A stretch of DNA of 64,000 nucleotides from positions 1 to 64,000 of the forward strand of contig MU266450.1 of NCBI GenBank assembly GCA_021014945.1, given 5' to 3'. How positions within the stretch are numbered: position 1 is the stretch's first letter; each line of letters opens with the position of its first letter. This document shows positions 11,887 through 23,339 of this stretch, one piece after another. The notes under the pieces are model-generated. The model worked only from the letters and a program-made list of their open reading frames with translations. It was not told the origin of the DNA and ran no database searches. Position numbers and translations under genes: made by a program. The stretch is from Leucogyrophana mollusca. Lineage: Eukaryota; Basidiomycota; Agaricomycetes; Boletales.

Positions 11887-12769
11887 GGAACGATAGCCAG
11901 GACTTGCGAGCTAAGACGATGAGGAATACGCCCAGTCCACGTACCTGTGTGGTGGCGTGTGATCTATCTAATTATATCGCCGACCCAAGTACTTGCCCGA
12001 TATGTGACTCCGCGGCCGCCCACAACTCGCACTGAGCGGTGAGAGTAAGCCTGAATTGTGCTGGCTGCGTCTCCAGCAGCGAGCTGTACGGCGAAATCAC
12101 AGACCGGTGAGCATTCTGGATTCTTTGGTTTATTTACTGTGTGGGCACTGCTTCATAGCCCTCAGAAACCGCAAATCGCCGAGCGGCGGCCTAAAGGAGT
12201 ATACGGATGTTGACATGTTTGCTGAAACTGTGTCGCTCGAGCGTTACGCGGCAATAATTATCCGACAAGGGGGTATTTCTTGCTGTATCATTCTGTTGCC
12301 TTAGCAGAGCGAGCAGCGGCAAGAATAGACCATGTGGATTCAGCGATCAAGCGCGATGTCTGCTGCTGTTGACATCAGGACCAAGTGACGAACAGACGAC
12401 TGCTGTCACGGAGTCAGTGTGCTTCATGCCTGCCTGAGAGTGCGATCTCTTCCAGAAAATGAATTTCATCCTAATCTCCAGCGTCACATTTACGTACGTA
12501 CCTCCCCGAACCTCGAATATCAGGGGCGAAAGTCTACGAAGAGGAAGATGCTCAAACGATAATAATATAAACCCGGTTTTGGCCCAGATTCCACGCGAGG
12601 GAACACAATACATATAACCAACTATATTCGGTAGGGGGGAGAATATTCGTTAAAACGAGGGCCCACACCCTTTCCCCGCCTTTTCCTCTCTTAACTTCGA
12701 CACGGACGTCCTTTTCCTGCCAGTCGTTGATACCGCGTCCCTGCATCGATATTCGCCAAGTGTCACGCC
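11887..12769. other. Divergent intergenic region between YOS9 and the AT-hook gene
   Basis: No coding sequence was recognised. It must contain both promoters, since the two flanking genes are transcribed away from each other. A short AT-rich stretch (AATAATATAAAC) lies near 12560. Confidence 0.4.
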
Positions 12770-13304
12770 ATGTCCGTATCCCCTCATCAGGAGGACGTCG
12801 CCAAGTTTGATGCCGATTTAGAAGACAACGATCAACCTGCGGCTGAAGAGACAGAGGGTGAGCTGACTGTCGCCTCGTCAGTCTAACTTCGTAGTCGCTC
12901 GACATTTTGATCACAATTTATCATCAGGCGCTGGGGAGGCTAGCGACGCCCAACCCGTGAAACGGGGACGAGGTCGTCCCAAGGGAAGTAAAAATAAGAA
13001 ATCAGGGGGTTCATCCGCTGTCGCGGAAGCCGTAGCGGAGAGTGGAAAGAGGAAGCGGGGTAGACCGCGCAAAGTATATACCATTCGTCTATGCCCTGTC
13101 TTACTGTACTCAAATCATTGTCGACAGGAGAAGAAACCCGATGAATCTGGCGGTGAAGACCAGCCTCCTCCTGCCAAACGCCCCCGTGGCCGACCTCCCA
13201 AGGCTAAGTCGGAAACCGTCTCAGGCTCAAGTGGGGCTACCGGGGACGCAACGGGAGAGTCAAGTACAAGGAAAAGACGGGGCCGGCCACCGAAGAAGAC
13301 CTGA
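12770..13304 (+). CDS. Small AT-hook chromatin protein
   Basis: Predicted 136-residue nuclear DNA-binding protein in three exons (12770-12857, 12928-13073, 13128-13304). It has an acidic N-terminus (MSVSPHQEDVAKFDADLED) followed by four AT-hook-like cores: KRGRGRPKGSKNKK, KRKRGRPRK, KRPRGRPPK and KRRGRPPKK at the extreme C-terminus. AT hooks bind the minor groove of AT-rich DNA, as in HMGA proteins. No other domain is visible. The 54-nt second intron is in frame and free of stops, so intron retention would give a protein 18 residues longer. Membership in a particular orthologous group is not assigned. Confidence 0.85.
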
Positions 13305-13789
13305 ACTTTGCATCTTCGCAATTCCTCGGATTTCTTGTTTTGCCTACTTGTATTTGGAAGAATGTAACGACTGCTACGACCCCGATCTTCAACTCTTTGT
13401 TTCACTAGTAGGGCAACATTACCTAGACTATATAATGGCGCAATTACGGGATGTTCTACAACTCCAGCCATGGTTTCAAAATTCACAGTCCACACGGGAC
13501 TACTTATTTTTATCTGCATGTGAACGAACCTGTCTTCATTCAAATCGAACACTTGTACGCCCCTTTTGCCAATCAGAATCCGGTGTGATCATGCGTTGCT
13601 AGTCACCTCTGAGCGGTAGATCCTCATGGTTGAGGAGGCCAAATTAATCACCGTCATCTACTCGCGCTCACGACCGCCCGAATTTCTAGATTATGGTCAC
13701 AGCATTTGGGAAAAAGTTACCGCCATTTTACTGGTTGGGCCGTTTTCTCGGAATTAGATAAGAAAAAGAATTGGGAGGTTGTACCGTAT
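13305..13789. other. Convergent intergenic region
   Basis: It lies between the stops of the AT-hook gene and BNA4 and presumably holds both 3' UTRs. Nothing else was recognised. Confidence 0.4.
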
Positions 13790-15709
13790 TCATCTTTGAC
13801 TTTGCAGCCAACGTGTCGCTCTCAATGTGAGATAGAAGCCACTGGCGCCCAAAATGGCGGTTCCGAGCTGCCCCATGGTGGAAAGAATGGCAGTTTGCCT
13901 CGCGGCCTTTTTCTTTGCTGTCGCGTAGCTAATATCAGGCCGGAATGTGACCATGGTATACAGTGGAAGCCAGCCGGTTGGGTCCGTCGATGGAAATGGA
14001 ATTCGAGATAGGACATGACCAAGCGAAGAAAGGGACGGTGGCCCTGGCGAGGTCAGCGCGAACAGGATATTGTCAAGGGTTTTCCGGAAGATATATGCCG
14101 GCGTTGTTACAGAATGACGCATTTCAACGCTGACGGTGGATTGAGTGCAACGTCTTGACATATCGTGAGCACTTACTAATTGTCCATTGCAAGTTCGGAG
14201 ATTGCAACGAGATCTTCATGTCTACTCTCAGAATATCGGGACAATGCACTGAATAATCGTCGGTCCATAGTGTCATTGTCTCCCGATTCGGCCAGGGGCT
14301 GGCCAGCTGTAACGCCTTCATCTTGGAACAAGGTTCGTAACACCCTAACGTCCTCCAGACCGCAGTTGAGGCCTTGTCCATAAAAGGGTACCATGGAATG
14401 AGCGGCGTCGCCCAAAATCACACATCGATCTTTGTAATGATAGGGCTTGGACTAGTTGCCCAATGAGAACCAACTATGTGTCAGTGCGAATAGGATATGG
14501 AATTGAAATTGGACCCACCTTCGTGGAGACCAAGGGACTGCGTGGGTTCTTTTGGAAATCCTCTAGTAGTTTGTCCTCCCCCAGCAGAGCAAGAGCATCT
14601 GGGAAATGAGTCTTGAACCACGATAAGATACTTTCGCGAGTGATCAGACGATCAAACTCGGTGGTAGGCGCGAAAAGAGTGCTGGTGAAAGTTTTATCCT
14701 TGAAATTGAAAACAATGTCGTCAGGTGGGAAGAGAACAATAGACGCGTGGGTGGTTACTTTGTTTGGCAGAGCGATGAGCATGAAGGAATGGCGAGGCCA
14801 TATGTGGAGGTGATTCGGATCAAGCAAAAAGGTCGGCTTGCCGTGCTCGTCTTGTCCTGCCGGCATTTTAAGTTCAATATATTCGTGCGGTATATATTCT
14901 TGCTGGAAATCCATTCTATGTTTCCAGGATATGAGCATGTGGACAATCACACCGTTGGCAAAACAGGAGCAAGGCGACAAACCTTACGACTCTCATCAGC
15001 TGCCGTCGAATAACAGAGTAACTCCCATCTGCACCAATGCAAAAATGAAAGTCGATTCGGACGTCCGTGTCCGAATCGCTGTCCCGAAGAACCATCCTTC
15101 TATCGTCGAAATCAACAGACAGAACTTTATGCTTGAAGAAAAGGCGGATATTCGGTACGGATGAGGCCTCCTCCAGGAGGCCTTCATTCAGAAGGGCACG
15201 ATCAATTGAGTTTATACACTGCCAAAAGAGCACCGACGGGAGAAGAATGAGCATCACATGTATACTTGGCTCAGATAGGCGGACGAAACGCAGGAACCGC
15301 CCGGTGTGGGGAATTATTCTGCCCACCTGTCCGTTCCTATCATATAATTGGCTGTGTAATTTTCCCTTGGAATCGTGGATCATCCGCCCGCACATAGGAA
15401 TGACGGTATCGAGAAACCTGGCAGCAGCTGCGGGGTCAACGGCCTGTAGAGCGGCTATGCCACGAGAGGATATGGCAAGGTTGATAGAACGCTGCTGGGC
15501 AGCTGCTTTCGATGAAGGCAGTCGTAAATCTGAATAAAATCAGAAGAATTATATAAGGCGAACCCAGAGTCTGGCACGGGGCTATGCTTACCAGGTCTTG
15601 CTTCGTAGACATCTACGTTCCAGCCCATTTTCGCAAGAGCCACAGCTGCTAGACAACCTACGGGACCAGCACCGACAATGACTACCTTTCGTGTGGAAGT
15701 AGTGGCCAT
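13790..15709 (-). CDS. BNA4: Kynurenine 3-monooxygenase
   Basis: FAD- and NADPH-dependent hydroxylase of the mitochondrial outer membrane that converts L-kynurenine to 3-hydroxykynurenine. The N-terminal FAD fold is clear (VVIVGAGPVGCLAAVALAKM, then YEARPG). It is followed by the family signature QQRSINLAISSRGIAAL, the CIGADGSYSVIRRQ segment and GDAAHSMVPFYGQGLNCG in the flavin site. The C-terminus carries a hydrophobic anchor (TAILGASGFYLTL) and a basic end. There are about seven exons. One donor is fixed by frame: ...MRVVR|MDFQQEYIPHEYIEL. A 60-nt stop-free intron lies in the middle (LPNK|DKTFTSTLFAP). The start at 15709 directly precedes the FAD motif. It is divergent from BNA5, with only 186 bp between start codons. 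Confidence 0.95.
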
Positions 15710-15895
15710 GATGGACGAGCTGAAGCTGAACGCGTGTACGGTATTGCGCAAAGTCCAGGCGTGAAGGCACACCTCGGTTCTAACAGTCCATGTTGGGAAG
15801 CCTGAATGGGAAAGCTCCCGGCGGATCTGAGATCAATTGCCTCTGCGGCCCTGGCTATCTGCCAGTCTTTCCGCGACCTCGTCATCACTTTCCCA
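15710..15895. promoter_or_regulatory. Shared divergent promoter of BNA4 and BNA5
   Basis: Only 186 bp separate the two outward-facing start codons. No TATA box is obvious. Such spacing makes common regulation of the two kynurenine genes likely, but no specific binding site was recognised. Confidence 0.6.
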
Positions 15896-17747
15896 ATGTC
15901 CGACGCTGCGAACAGTGACCTCTCTGTCGTCCTAGCAGACGGCGAGTTTCTGATTCCATCCAACAGAGAGATCGGTGCAAGCCGAGTGCCAGAAGCTCTT
16001 GGTGGGTTAGATCGTTACGTCACGGCCACTGTCAAGAATATTCATAATTTTTACTTTCGTCTTGTGCAGCTGATCAGAGATGCACGTATCTTTGTGGTAA
16101 TTCTCTTGGGCCACTATCCAAACGGTCCCAATCTCTGCTTCAAGAAGAGCTACAAGTTTGGGCCACAAGGTACGCTCTTCTTTCACAATCTCGAGCGATC
16201 CGGGCTGATTGGGTGGCAACACCGTCACATGCACCAGAGCAGTCGAGGGCCACTTTTCGCATCCCCATGGAAGAGAATGGATGAATATTGCCGATACTGT
16301 CACGCCGCTGTTCGCTGAACTCGTTGGTGAGTATTCTTTCCTTTTCTTGACCGATCTCGTATATGTCAGTTTCGCAAGGTATTCACAAGTCCTTTCCCAG
16401 GTGCACAAGAGAAAGAGGTGGCTTGTATGAGTACTCTAACTGCAAACCTGCACCTAATGATGGCGGCTTTTTACAAACCCACCCCCGACCGCTATAAGAT
16501 ATTGTGTGAGGCCAAGGCATTCCCCTCGGATCAGGTACGCAGATCTTCCTGTGATAGAAACATGAGGTCATAGCAAGCGAGCTCACCAAAATACATATGC
16601 AGTACGCCTTTGCCTCACAAGCGCTCTTGCACGGCTATGACCCGGGTGTAGCGATTGTTGAGATGTCCCCCCGCGTTGGCGAGTTTACACTCCGAGAGTC
16701 CGACATCTTAGACGTTATCGCTAAAGAGGGACCCTCAATTGCGCTTGTGATTTTCAGTGGTGTGCAGTATTACACTGGGCAATGGTTTCCCATGAGGACA
16801 ATCACCAGTGCTGCAAAGGAACAGGTAAATCTACCAGACTTACGTCCCATGAATTACGAAGGCTTCGAGATCCGCCCCATCCCCTCATTCATTTTTCGAT
16901 GTGAACTTATTATCTAGCACTAGGGATGCATATGCGGCTGGGACCTTGCGCACGCAATCGGGAACGTTCCCATGGCATTGCACGACTGGAACGTGGATTT
17001 CGCTGTATGGTGCTCGTACAAGTATCTCAACTCTGGCCCCGGCGGCATTGGCGGACTGTATATACACGAAAAGTGGGAAACCAGCAGGCCACCCCAGTAC
17101 GGTTTGACCCTCTATATCCTTAGTGTTTGATGCCTGCTTGCACGCCTGATGCCGTTGCTTTTAGGTACGCGGGCTGGTGGGGCCACGATCCAACAACGCG
17201 GTTCGCAATGCCCCCTGCGTTCACCGCGATCCCGGGTGCACAAGGGTATCAGCAATCAAATCCATCCGTTCTAACCACCGTGTCACTCCTTGGCTCTCTC
17301 CAGATCTTTAAGGAGGTCGGAATGATGCACCCATTGCGAGAACGGTCTGTACGACTCACCGCGGAGTTAGAGAAATTGCTCGTCCAGTCAAGATTTTACG
17401 TTCCTCTCAATGAGGTCCCCGCCAGGTATCCATCTGTGTCATCGAGCATCAATGATACCACCGGAGGGGCTGAGGTGCAGCAGACCAGTCCCCCCGGATT
17501 TACAATAATCACGCCGAGTAATCCCGACTCACGGGGTGCCCAGCTCTCACTCCTATTTTTGCCGACAGGCTCAGATGTGATGCGCTGTGTGTTTGACAGG
17601 TTGTCGGAAGTGGGCGTAATTGCCGACAAGAGGGAACCTAATGTGATCCGCTTGACCCCTGCGCCGTTATATAACACACTAGAAGACTGCAAAAGAGCGG
17701 CCTCGTGTCTGGAGGGAGCCTTCGAATCATTGCGACCAACTAAATAG
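15896..17747 (+). CDS. BNA5: Kynureninase
   Basis: PLP enzyme that hydrolyses 3-hydroxykynurenine to 3-hydroxyanthranilate plus alanine (and kynurenine to anthranilate). Start [20 protein letters not shown]. Exon 2 must be read in the frame giving [17 protein letters not shown], the conserved N-terminal motif. Next come [22 protein letters not shown] and [20 protein letters not shown] in the PLP phosphate region. [14 protein letters not shown] contains the PLP-binding Asp, and [14 protein letters not shown] contains the Schiff-base Lys. The last exon ([11 protein letters not shown] onward) holds the small domain and ends SLRPTK. There are about seven exons, and all key residues are intact. 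It converges with BNA7, with 55 bp between the two stop codons. Confidence 0.94.
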
Positions 17748-17802
17748 CCCAATGATTGGTGAACAATTCTATGTAGAATTCATATACCTGATAAAAGACT
17801 AG

Positions 17803-18760
17803 CTACGCGTTTATACGATAGAAGCAGAAGGTAGTTTCGAGAATGTAATGTCCTACAATGTTAACATATGCCTCGTTCTCTTTCAGCATATCATCGTGTC
17901 CCTGGTGAATCTGGTCCACATTCTTCGTGACATTCCCCGCAATCCGATCATTGCATTGCACAACCAGATGCTCATACATCACCTCGCTTTCATCGGCGTC
18001 GATGTATTCGTCCGCTGTAGAATGGATAATGAGCCAGTGAATGTGATGGCTGGTCGACCTCAAGGCTGCTTTAGTGGGTGATATTTCCCCATATGAGTCC
18101 CTTTGGCCGAATACTGGCTCAATAAACCATGTTCTGTAAGCTGGATGCCTGGAGAGTAGGAGATCGATATCGTATAAGCCCTCCGATGCAATAATAGCTT
18201 TCGTGCTCTGGGAAAGCCAGTCGGAGGGAATAAGCTCGTCCCCTGGCATTTCGAAGAATATAGAGGCTAGAATGTGTGCACCGCAGCTGTGCCCCATGAG
18301 GAATAATTTGGTTGGATCATAGGGCAAGGGTGAACTGCGCCGCGGGCCTTCCCAGACGCGAAGAAATTCCAGGAAGCACAGGACATCCTTCGCATGTTCT
18401 GGGTGATGAAGGTAGCTGTCCACCGTAGTTTCCCGAGGAGACAGTCGATAATTAGGGACAACTACCGGGAATCGAGTGAAACGGGCCAGTGCGCGGGCCA
18501 AGCCGAGGTGATCATTCTTATCTTCCCTGGTTATGAAGTGGCTAAATGAGGTAACGTTATAGCCACACTAGCAAGAAGACTCACGATCGCCAAGCACCAC
18601 CATGTACAAAGCAAAGCAGCGGGGGTACAGCATCGTGGTGCTGCGCGTCCGCAGGCGTACTTGAAGTATTCTGAGGAATAAAGAGATCGAAGGACTGGGA
18701 AGGATTGGGGGCGGCGAATGATGTGTAGGGTATGTCTGAAAATTGGAGTATTTCGGTCAT
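17803..18760 (-). CDS. BNA7: Kynurenine formamidase (arylformamidase)
   Basis: Alpha/beta hydrolase that removes formate from N-formylkynurenine, the second step after tryptophan dioxygenase. There are two exons: the first ends at the oxyanion-hole motif HGGAWRS (HGGxW) and the second starts EDKNDHLGLARALA. The nucleophile elbow is LMGHSCGAH (Ser), followed by a candidate acid in HSTADEYIDADES and a candidate His in QGHDDM. It has about 300 residues and no signal peptide, so it is probably cytosolic. The start MTEILQFSDIPYTSF at 18760 is preferred over an upstream in-frame Met because the upstream extension has no family character. It is the third member of the local kynurenine block and is divergent from PMP3. 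Confidence 0.9.
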
Positions 18761-18903
18761 TGTAGTGCTATGGATATCCTGAATGACATGATGGTCAGCG
18801 TGTCTTATGGGTGCATTGGAGTGAATGATGACTTTGCCTTGGCGTTGGCGTGGAGGAATAAGCATCATGAGCACAGCCACGCCGAACTGGTGGTCAATAA
18901 TTA

Positions 18904-18911
18904 TGACGTCA
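18904..18911. promoter_or_regulatory. Palindromic CRE/ATF-type site upstream of PMP3
   Basis: A perfect TGACGTCA, the binding palindrome of ATF/CREB-class bZIP factors (Atf1/Sko1 in fungi), lies 32 bp before a TATA-like box and about 125 bp before the PMP3 start. Regulation by stress bZIPs is inferred. Confidence 0.55.
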
Positions 18912-18942
18912 CTCCTTATGGGTGTCCGCTTGGCTACACGAC

Positions 18943-18948
18943 TATAAA
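18943..18948 (+). promoter_or_regulatory. TATA-like box for PMP3
   Basis: TATAAA in the sequence GACTATAAAGCC, 88 bp upstream of the PMP3 ATG. Confidence 0.5.
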
Positions 18949-19035
18949 GCCTTTCCAATTCACGCAAATTCCCCCTCCAACTCTCTCCTGTCAGACGCTC
19001 ATAAATTTTGCTAAATTTCCTTTAATTCCATTGAA

Positions 19036-19425
19036 ATGGCGTTTACTGCTTCAGACATTTGCAAGGTGCGTTCTCCGCGATGCAATACCTCCTCTGCCGT
19101 TAACTGATGCCTGTCGCAGATCATGTAAGGCTCCCGTCACACACGGCAGGAAAACTGTCGCTTACTTTAATTCTACCCAGCTTTGCCTTCATCCTCCCAC
19201 CACTAGGCGTGTTCTTGGAGCGAGGATGCGGCGCCGATCTTGTGAGTGTTATACTGCGGCATCCGGCGGGTCACAAGGCTCACTTTATCATGTAGCTTAT
19301 TAACATCCTCTTGACAATACTTGGTTGGCTTCCTGGCATCGTCCACGGTTTGTTATTTGCGTCCCAGTTCCCCAAAACAGTGCTAACTTGGTATTTCAGC
19401 ATTGTACATCATATTGAAGTATTGA
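19036..19425 (+). CDS. PMP3: Plasma membrane proteolipid PMP3 (UPF0057 family)
   Basis: A 57-residue, two-helix membrane proteolipid whose yeast relative helps set plasma-membrane potential and salt tolerance. It was assembled by hand from five exons: 19036-19065, 19120-19124, 19181-19241, 19296-19347 and 19400-19425. Together they sum exactly to 58 codons. The protein starts MAFTASDICKIIFAFILPPL, continues GVFLERGCGADLLINILLTI and ends LGWLPGIVHALYIILKY. The ILPPLGVFLERGC motif and LGWLPGIVHALY are diagnostic. Exon 2 is only five nucleotides (ATCAT), flanked by ordinary CAG and GTAAGG signals. No long open frame covers this gene, so it is easily missed. Confidence 0.92.
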
Positions 19426-19566
19426 GAGTTATGACTTTGATCGGAGGGTCACAAGCCCACCCCCCATGACATTGACGACTGCTGCTCGTGATGACCTCTC
19501 GAGTTGTTGTAGAGATATCTTACGGACTCAGAATACCTCGAACCTATGATATTGTATTTGCTTATA

Positions 19567-22500
19567 CTATGGTTTACCGGAATCATTACTGCGTTTGTGA
19601 TCGCCCACTTGCTCGTCCGAATCTTCCTCTTCCTCATCTTCCTCACCCTCTTCGTCATCGTCCTCATCCTCATCTTCGTCATCATCCTCGCTCTCTTCAC
19701 TCTCGTGCTTGCTCTTCCCCTCAGTAGTGTTCGGAGGTAGAAGTCCTTGATCCTTCGCTATGCTGGTTGTCGCGGCGGGTGCCTCATTTGCTTCCTCGCT
19801 TTCGTCCTCATCTTCATCTTCATCCTCCTCATCTTCGTCGCTCCCTTCGCTCTCGGCTTTACCCTTGCTCCCACCACTAGTCGAGGGCGGAGGTCCGGCG
19901 CCTGTTGGTGCTGCGGCCGCGGCTGTCGCAGCCGGAGGCTCCTTCGCTTCTGCCTCTGAGTCATCACTGTCCGACTCTTCTTCACTTTCCTCCTCCACTT
20001 CAACCTTGGCGGTAACTTTAGTTTCCTCCTCCTCCGATGATTCGTCGTCACTTTCTTGTTCGTCGAACTGTTTGATCATATGAGCGCCCACATTCCAGCA
20101 TTTCTTGAAATTATCCCGAAGGCTTGTCGACTTGACATCTTCGCCCTGCGACGAGGGCATTGCGTGCCAACTGCGGATATCATCTTCCTCCACGATGTCA
20201 TCCTGGTAGAGCGCCGCAAGTATTTGACCAAAGAGCGGCAGACGGTCCGACGATGCACAGTGAGCCTATAATGGGACGCAGAGGATTAGAAAAAGAAAGA
20301 AACATGCAAGATAAGCAATTCTACACACCTGGAGTACCTCGACCGTCTCCACAGCATCAACACCTCCAATCTTGTCGATGAGGCCCCCCCATCTATCTAT
20401 AACGGTGGCAATTTCCTTTCTCTGAGGCACATTACCGCCTTCGACGATCTTGATCCGGTTCACGATAGCGGCCACGACGGCTTCCCGTACCCGTCTTAGT
20501 GGCACATTGCTAGCCATACGCAGAGTCTTGAGTTCCACCGCGGCGTTATCAACTGAATGGTCTTCTGCGAACGCCCGTTCGAGAGATTGCGTGACTTCAT
20601 TCTGGAATTCTGTGATAGCGGCTGAGTCCGCTTGCGCTACGAGGTTGGTGGGTACGCTGAGGGGGAGGGACGTCGCAGAGGACGATGCATTGGAGACACC
20701 ATACAGCTCATCATATTCGTCAGAATCGGATTCAGACTCGGATTCCGAAGACGTTACGGATCCTGGGTCTGATAGAACCAGGTCTAAAGCCTCGTCGCCT
20801 GTAGTAGTTACGAATGTGAGGCTGAGATCCTCAGCAAAGGTGCAGACACTCACCAATACGCATCAAGCGCTGATTGTCCGGATTTTCGAGTTCGTCAACT
20901 TCTTCGTCGTCGTCTACAGTAGGTGGTGGCCATATGATGGCATTCGTGCCCTCGCCAAGTTTTGCGAGAGCCTCTGGGTCTTGGTCTGTTCGCGAAAGTC
21001 AGCAAAGTATTGCAACAGGAAGTTGTCCTCTCACTGGCTTCCACTTCCTCCAGCTCAGAATCTTCGTCCTCTTCTTCTCCTTCGTCCTCGTCATCGCCAT
21101 CCTCTCCGTCGTCGGCCTCCGCATCTTCTCCATCCGCGCCACCCTCGTCGTTCTCGTCTTCGTCGTCTCCATCGCTCTCTTCCTGTCGCCTCTTTGACAG
21201 CCTCTCGAAAGGTGACAGCCTCGCCTGTGGCCCCAGCGAAACGCCATCTGCAATCAAGCAGCCTTTTGCGACGCGACCACCCTCTCGGATCTGCACATCT
21301 GCGCCAATTATACTATGCTCGATGACACAATTGGCACCGATGACTACGCCCTCAAATAGGTACGAATTGCGGATGATGCTTCCTGCGCCGATTATGCACC
21401 GCTGACCGAGGACAGAGGCAGAAATCTGCGCGTTGTCGGCGATCTGAGATTTGGACCCGATGAGTGTATTATTTCCGATTTTGCACGTTCTGGTGTAGAT
21501 TCAAGATCAGTGGAAATGGGAGAGGAGATAGGCAGCGACGATGCGCACCGAGATAGGACGACGGAGTTGTCTTTGGCAATGTACTTGTTGCCGCGGAGAT
21601 GCTCATAGGAGTGCCCCCCTGGGTGGTTGTCATCAGGCACTAGGGGGAAAGTCCACCGTGACAGGATATCTTTACTGCATTTGGACGTTAGAATCAGCGA
21701 GATGCTCGCGGGAGGAGACGTGGACCCACCTAACGGAATCGTAGCTCCTTGTATCTTTGACGCGAGCAGCATACCCTTCTTTGGCGATGTAGCAGTATAT
21801 GTTCTTCATGAGCAGATCCGAAGTAAGAATGCCATGCACAAAGTCTCTTCGCAAGTCGCCATAGTCGAAATTGTCCTGAAACAACGAGGGAACCTGCACA
21901 CAAATCTCTCAGTAACAAAGCAAGGCCGCATAAGCACTTGTGCTCACTTCAACGGAGCAGACGTCGATAGAGCAGTCAATCAAGTCATTCCGAATCTCCA
22001 CCTCGGGGTGCTCAGCCAGGATTTCGCGTGGAATGCTGGCGTATTTCTTGGGTGGGTACCCCGTGACGGCCTCATAGTGCAAACATTCCGACGTCTCTGC
22101 GTCCAACACGAACACAGCAGAATCTCCCCGCGATCTGGGCATTGCAAGATCAGTTCTACCCCAGCGATCAAGAAAGCCTCAAACGCACCTCGTCCGATGC
22201 ATCGCACCGCTCTCCTTGACCACCATTGTCATGATCGCGTCCTTGTTCGTCTTTCTCCTCTCCTTGTGCTGACGGACCACCTCGTCGATCCGGACATTGC
22301 TCACAAGGTCACCGGTGACGAGGACAAAGTCGGATGTGATGATTCCGTGCGTGTAGATATCGCGCATTGCATCTCCAGGGGAAAACGTCTCCTTTGCTGT
22401 CACGATCGGCACGATCTTGAGTCCAGCGTTTGGCTTCGACCATTTCGAGTTTCTGAATAACCACGTAGCCAGGAAGCGGATGGTAAGCTGGGTAGTACAT

Positions 22501-22848
22501 ATAGCGGAAAACCGAGTGCGAATGTACTCACTTGATGGCTGCTTTGACGAGGTCAGCGTGCGAGCGGCAGATAACGAATATCTCCTGCACGCCAGCAAGA
22601 GCCAAACTCTCGAATGTCCAGTCTAGCAGAGGGGCGTTACATATAGGTAGTAGGCACTATGATCAAAGGAAACAGGATCAGATTAGTACCCAAGAAATGT
22701 TGACCGTCATCTGCTCACTCTGGGCTTGTGTGTGGTCAAGGGCTTGAAGCGCTTGTTGAAGCTGTCCGCCAAGATGACGGCTTGCAATACCTCTTCCTCC
22801 TCACCGATCAGCTTCTCTTTCGCAGACGATGAAGACTTTGGGGCCATT
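19567..22848 (-). CDS. GCD6: Translation initiation factor eIF2B epsilon subunit (GCD6)
   Basis: Catalytic subunit of the guanine nucleotide exchange factor for eIF2. It starts MAPKSSSSAKEKLIGEEEEV, then LQAVILADSFNKRFKPLT opens the nucleotidyltransferase-like domain. Left-handed beta-helix hexapeptides follow (TCKIGNNTLIGSKSQIADNA, then IEHSIIGADVQIREGGRV), then an acidic linker, then the C-terminal HEAT-like W2 domain. The W2 domain includes GNVPQRKEIATVIDRWGGLI and LPLFGQILAALYQDDIVEED. After the W2 domain (about NFKKCWNVGAHMIKQF) the same frame continues for roughly 165 further residues, made mostly of Glu/Asp/Ser with a small Ala/Pro-rich part, before stopping at 19567. Yeast Gcd6 has only a short acidic end there. 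About ten exons and roughly 900 residues. Confidence 0.9.
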
Positions 22849-23339
22849 GCGGTAATACGGTCAGTACTTGTCTTTGAGCCTGAGCCTGAGCCTGAAATAT
22901 CATGTGCATCATCGCGGTCGAGTCATATCCTTGTGGCTAAGCGCCTGCACACAACTTGTCATTTTACTGGCTGGGTATTCATGCGATCTATGCGGCGACG
23001 TCTCCAAAATCATTACAAGAAGGATGCTGAATGACATTGGATACTCAATCCGACCAAGGGAAAAAAGTAGAGGGGTATATCAATGATCAGATGGATCGAC
23101 ATTAGGTGATAAAGACAAGGATTGGGATAGTCGTGATGAGTAGGGTCGTCAAAGAAAAGCAAGCGCGAAAACCCAGATCCAATGAGTAGCGTATTAAGAA
23201 GGCCAAAGGCATAACAGTGGATAGAAGGAATTCCAGTCGCGGCAGCGAAAGGAGCCACACACGACGTGCCGAAAAGAAACGGAGAAGCTCATGTCGTTCG
23301 TAAGAATTAAAGTGGCCTAGATCGAAACAACGACAGCGC
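22849..23339. other. Intergenic region between eIF2B-epsilon and the Ala/Glu/Pro-rich gene
   Basis: It holds the eIF2B-epsilon promoter and the 3' UTR of the gene to its right. Nothing else was recognised. Confidence 0.35.

Noticed and set aside
13790..18760. Secondary-metabolite biosynthetic cluster
   Set aside because: No synthase, synthetase, methyltransferase, P450 or pathway transcription factor is adjacent; the AT-hook protein nearby is not a typical cluster regulator.
20450..21325. Plus-strand open frame of 291 codons opposite eIF2B-epsilon
   Set aside because: Ser/Leu-rich shadow of the acidic linker and W2 coding sequence on the minus strand.
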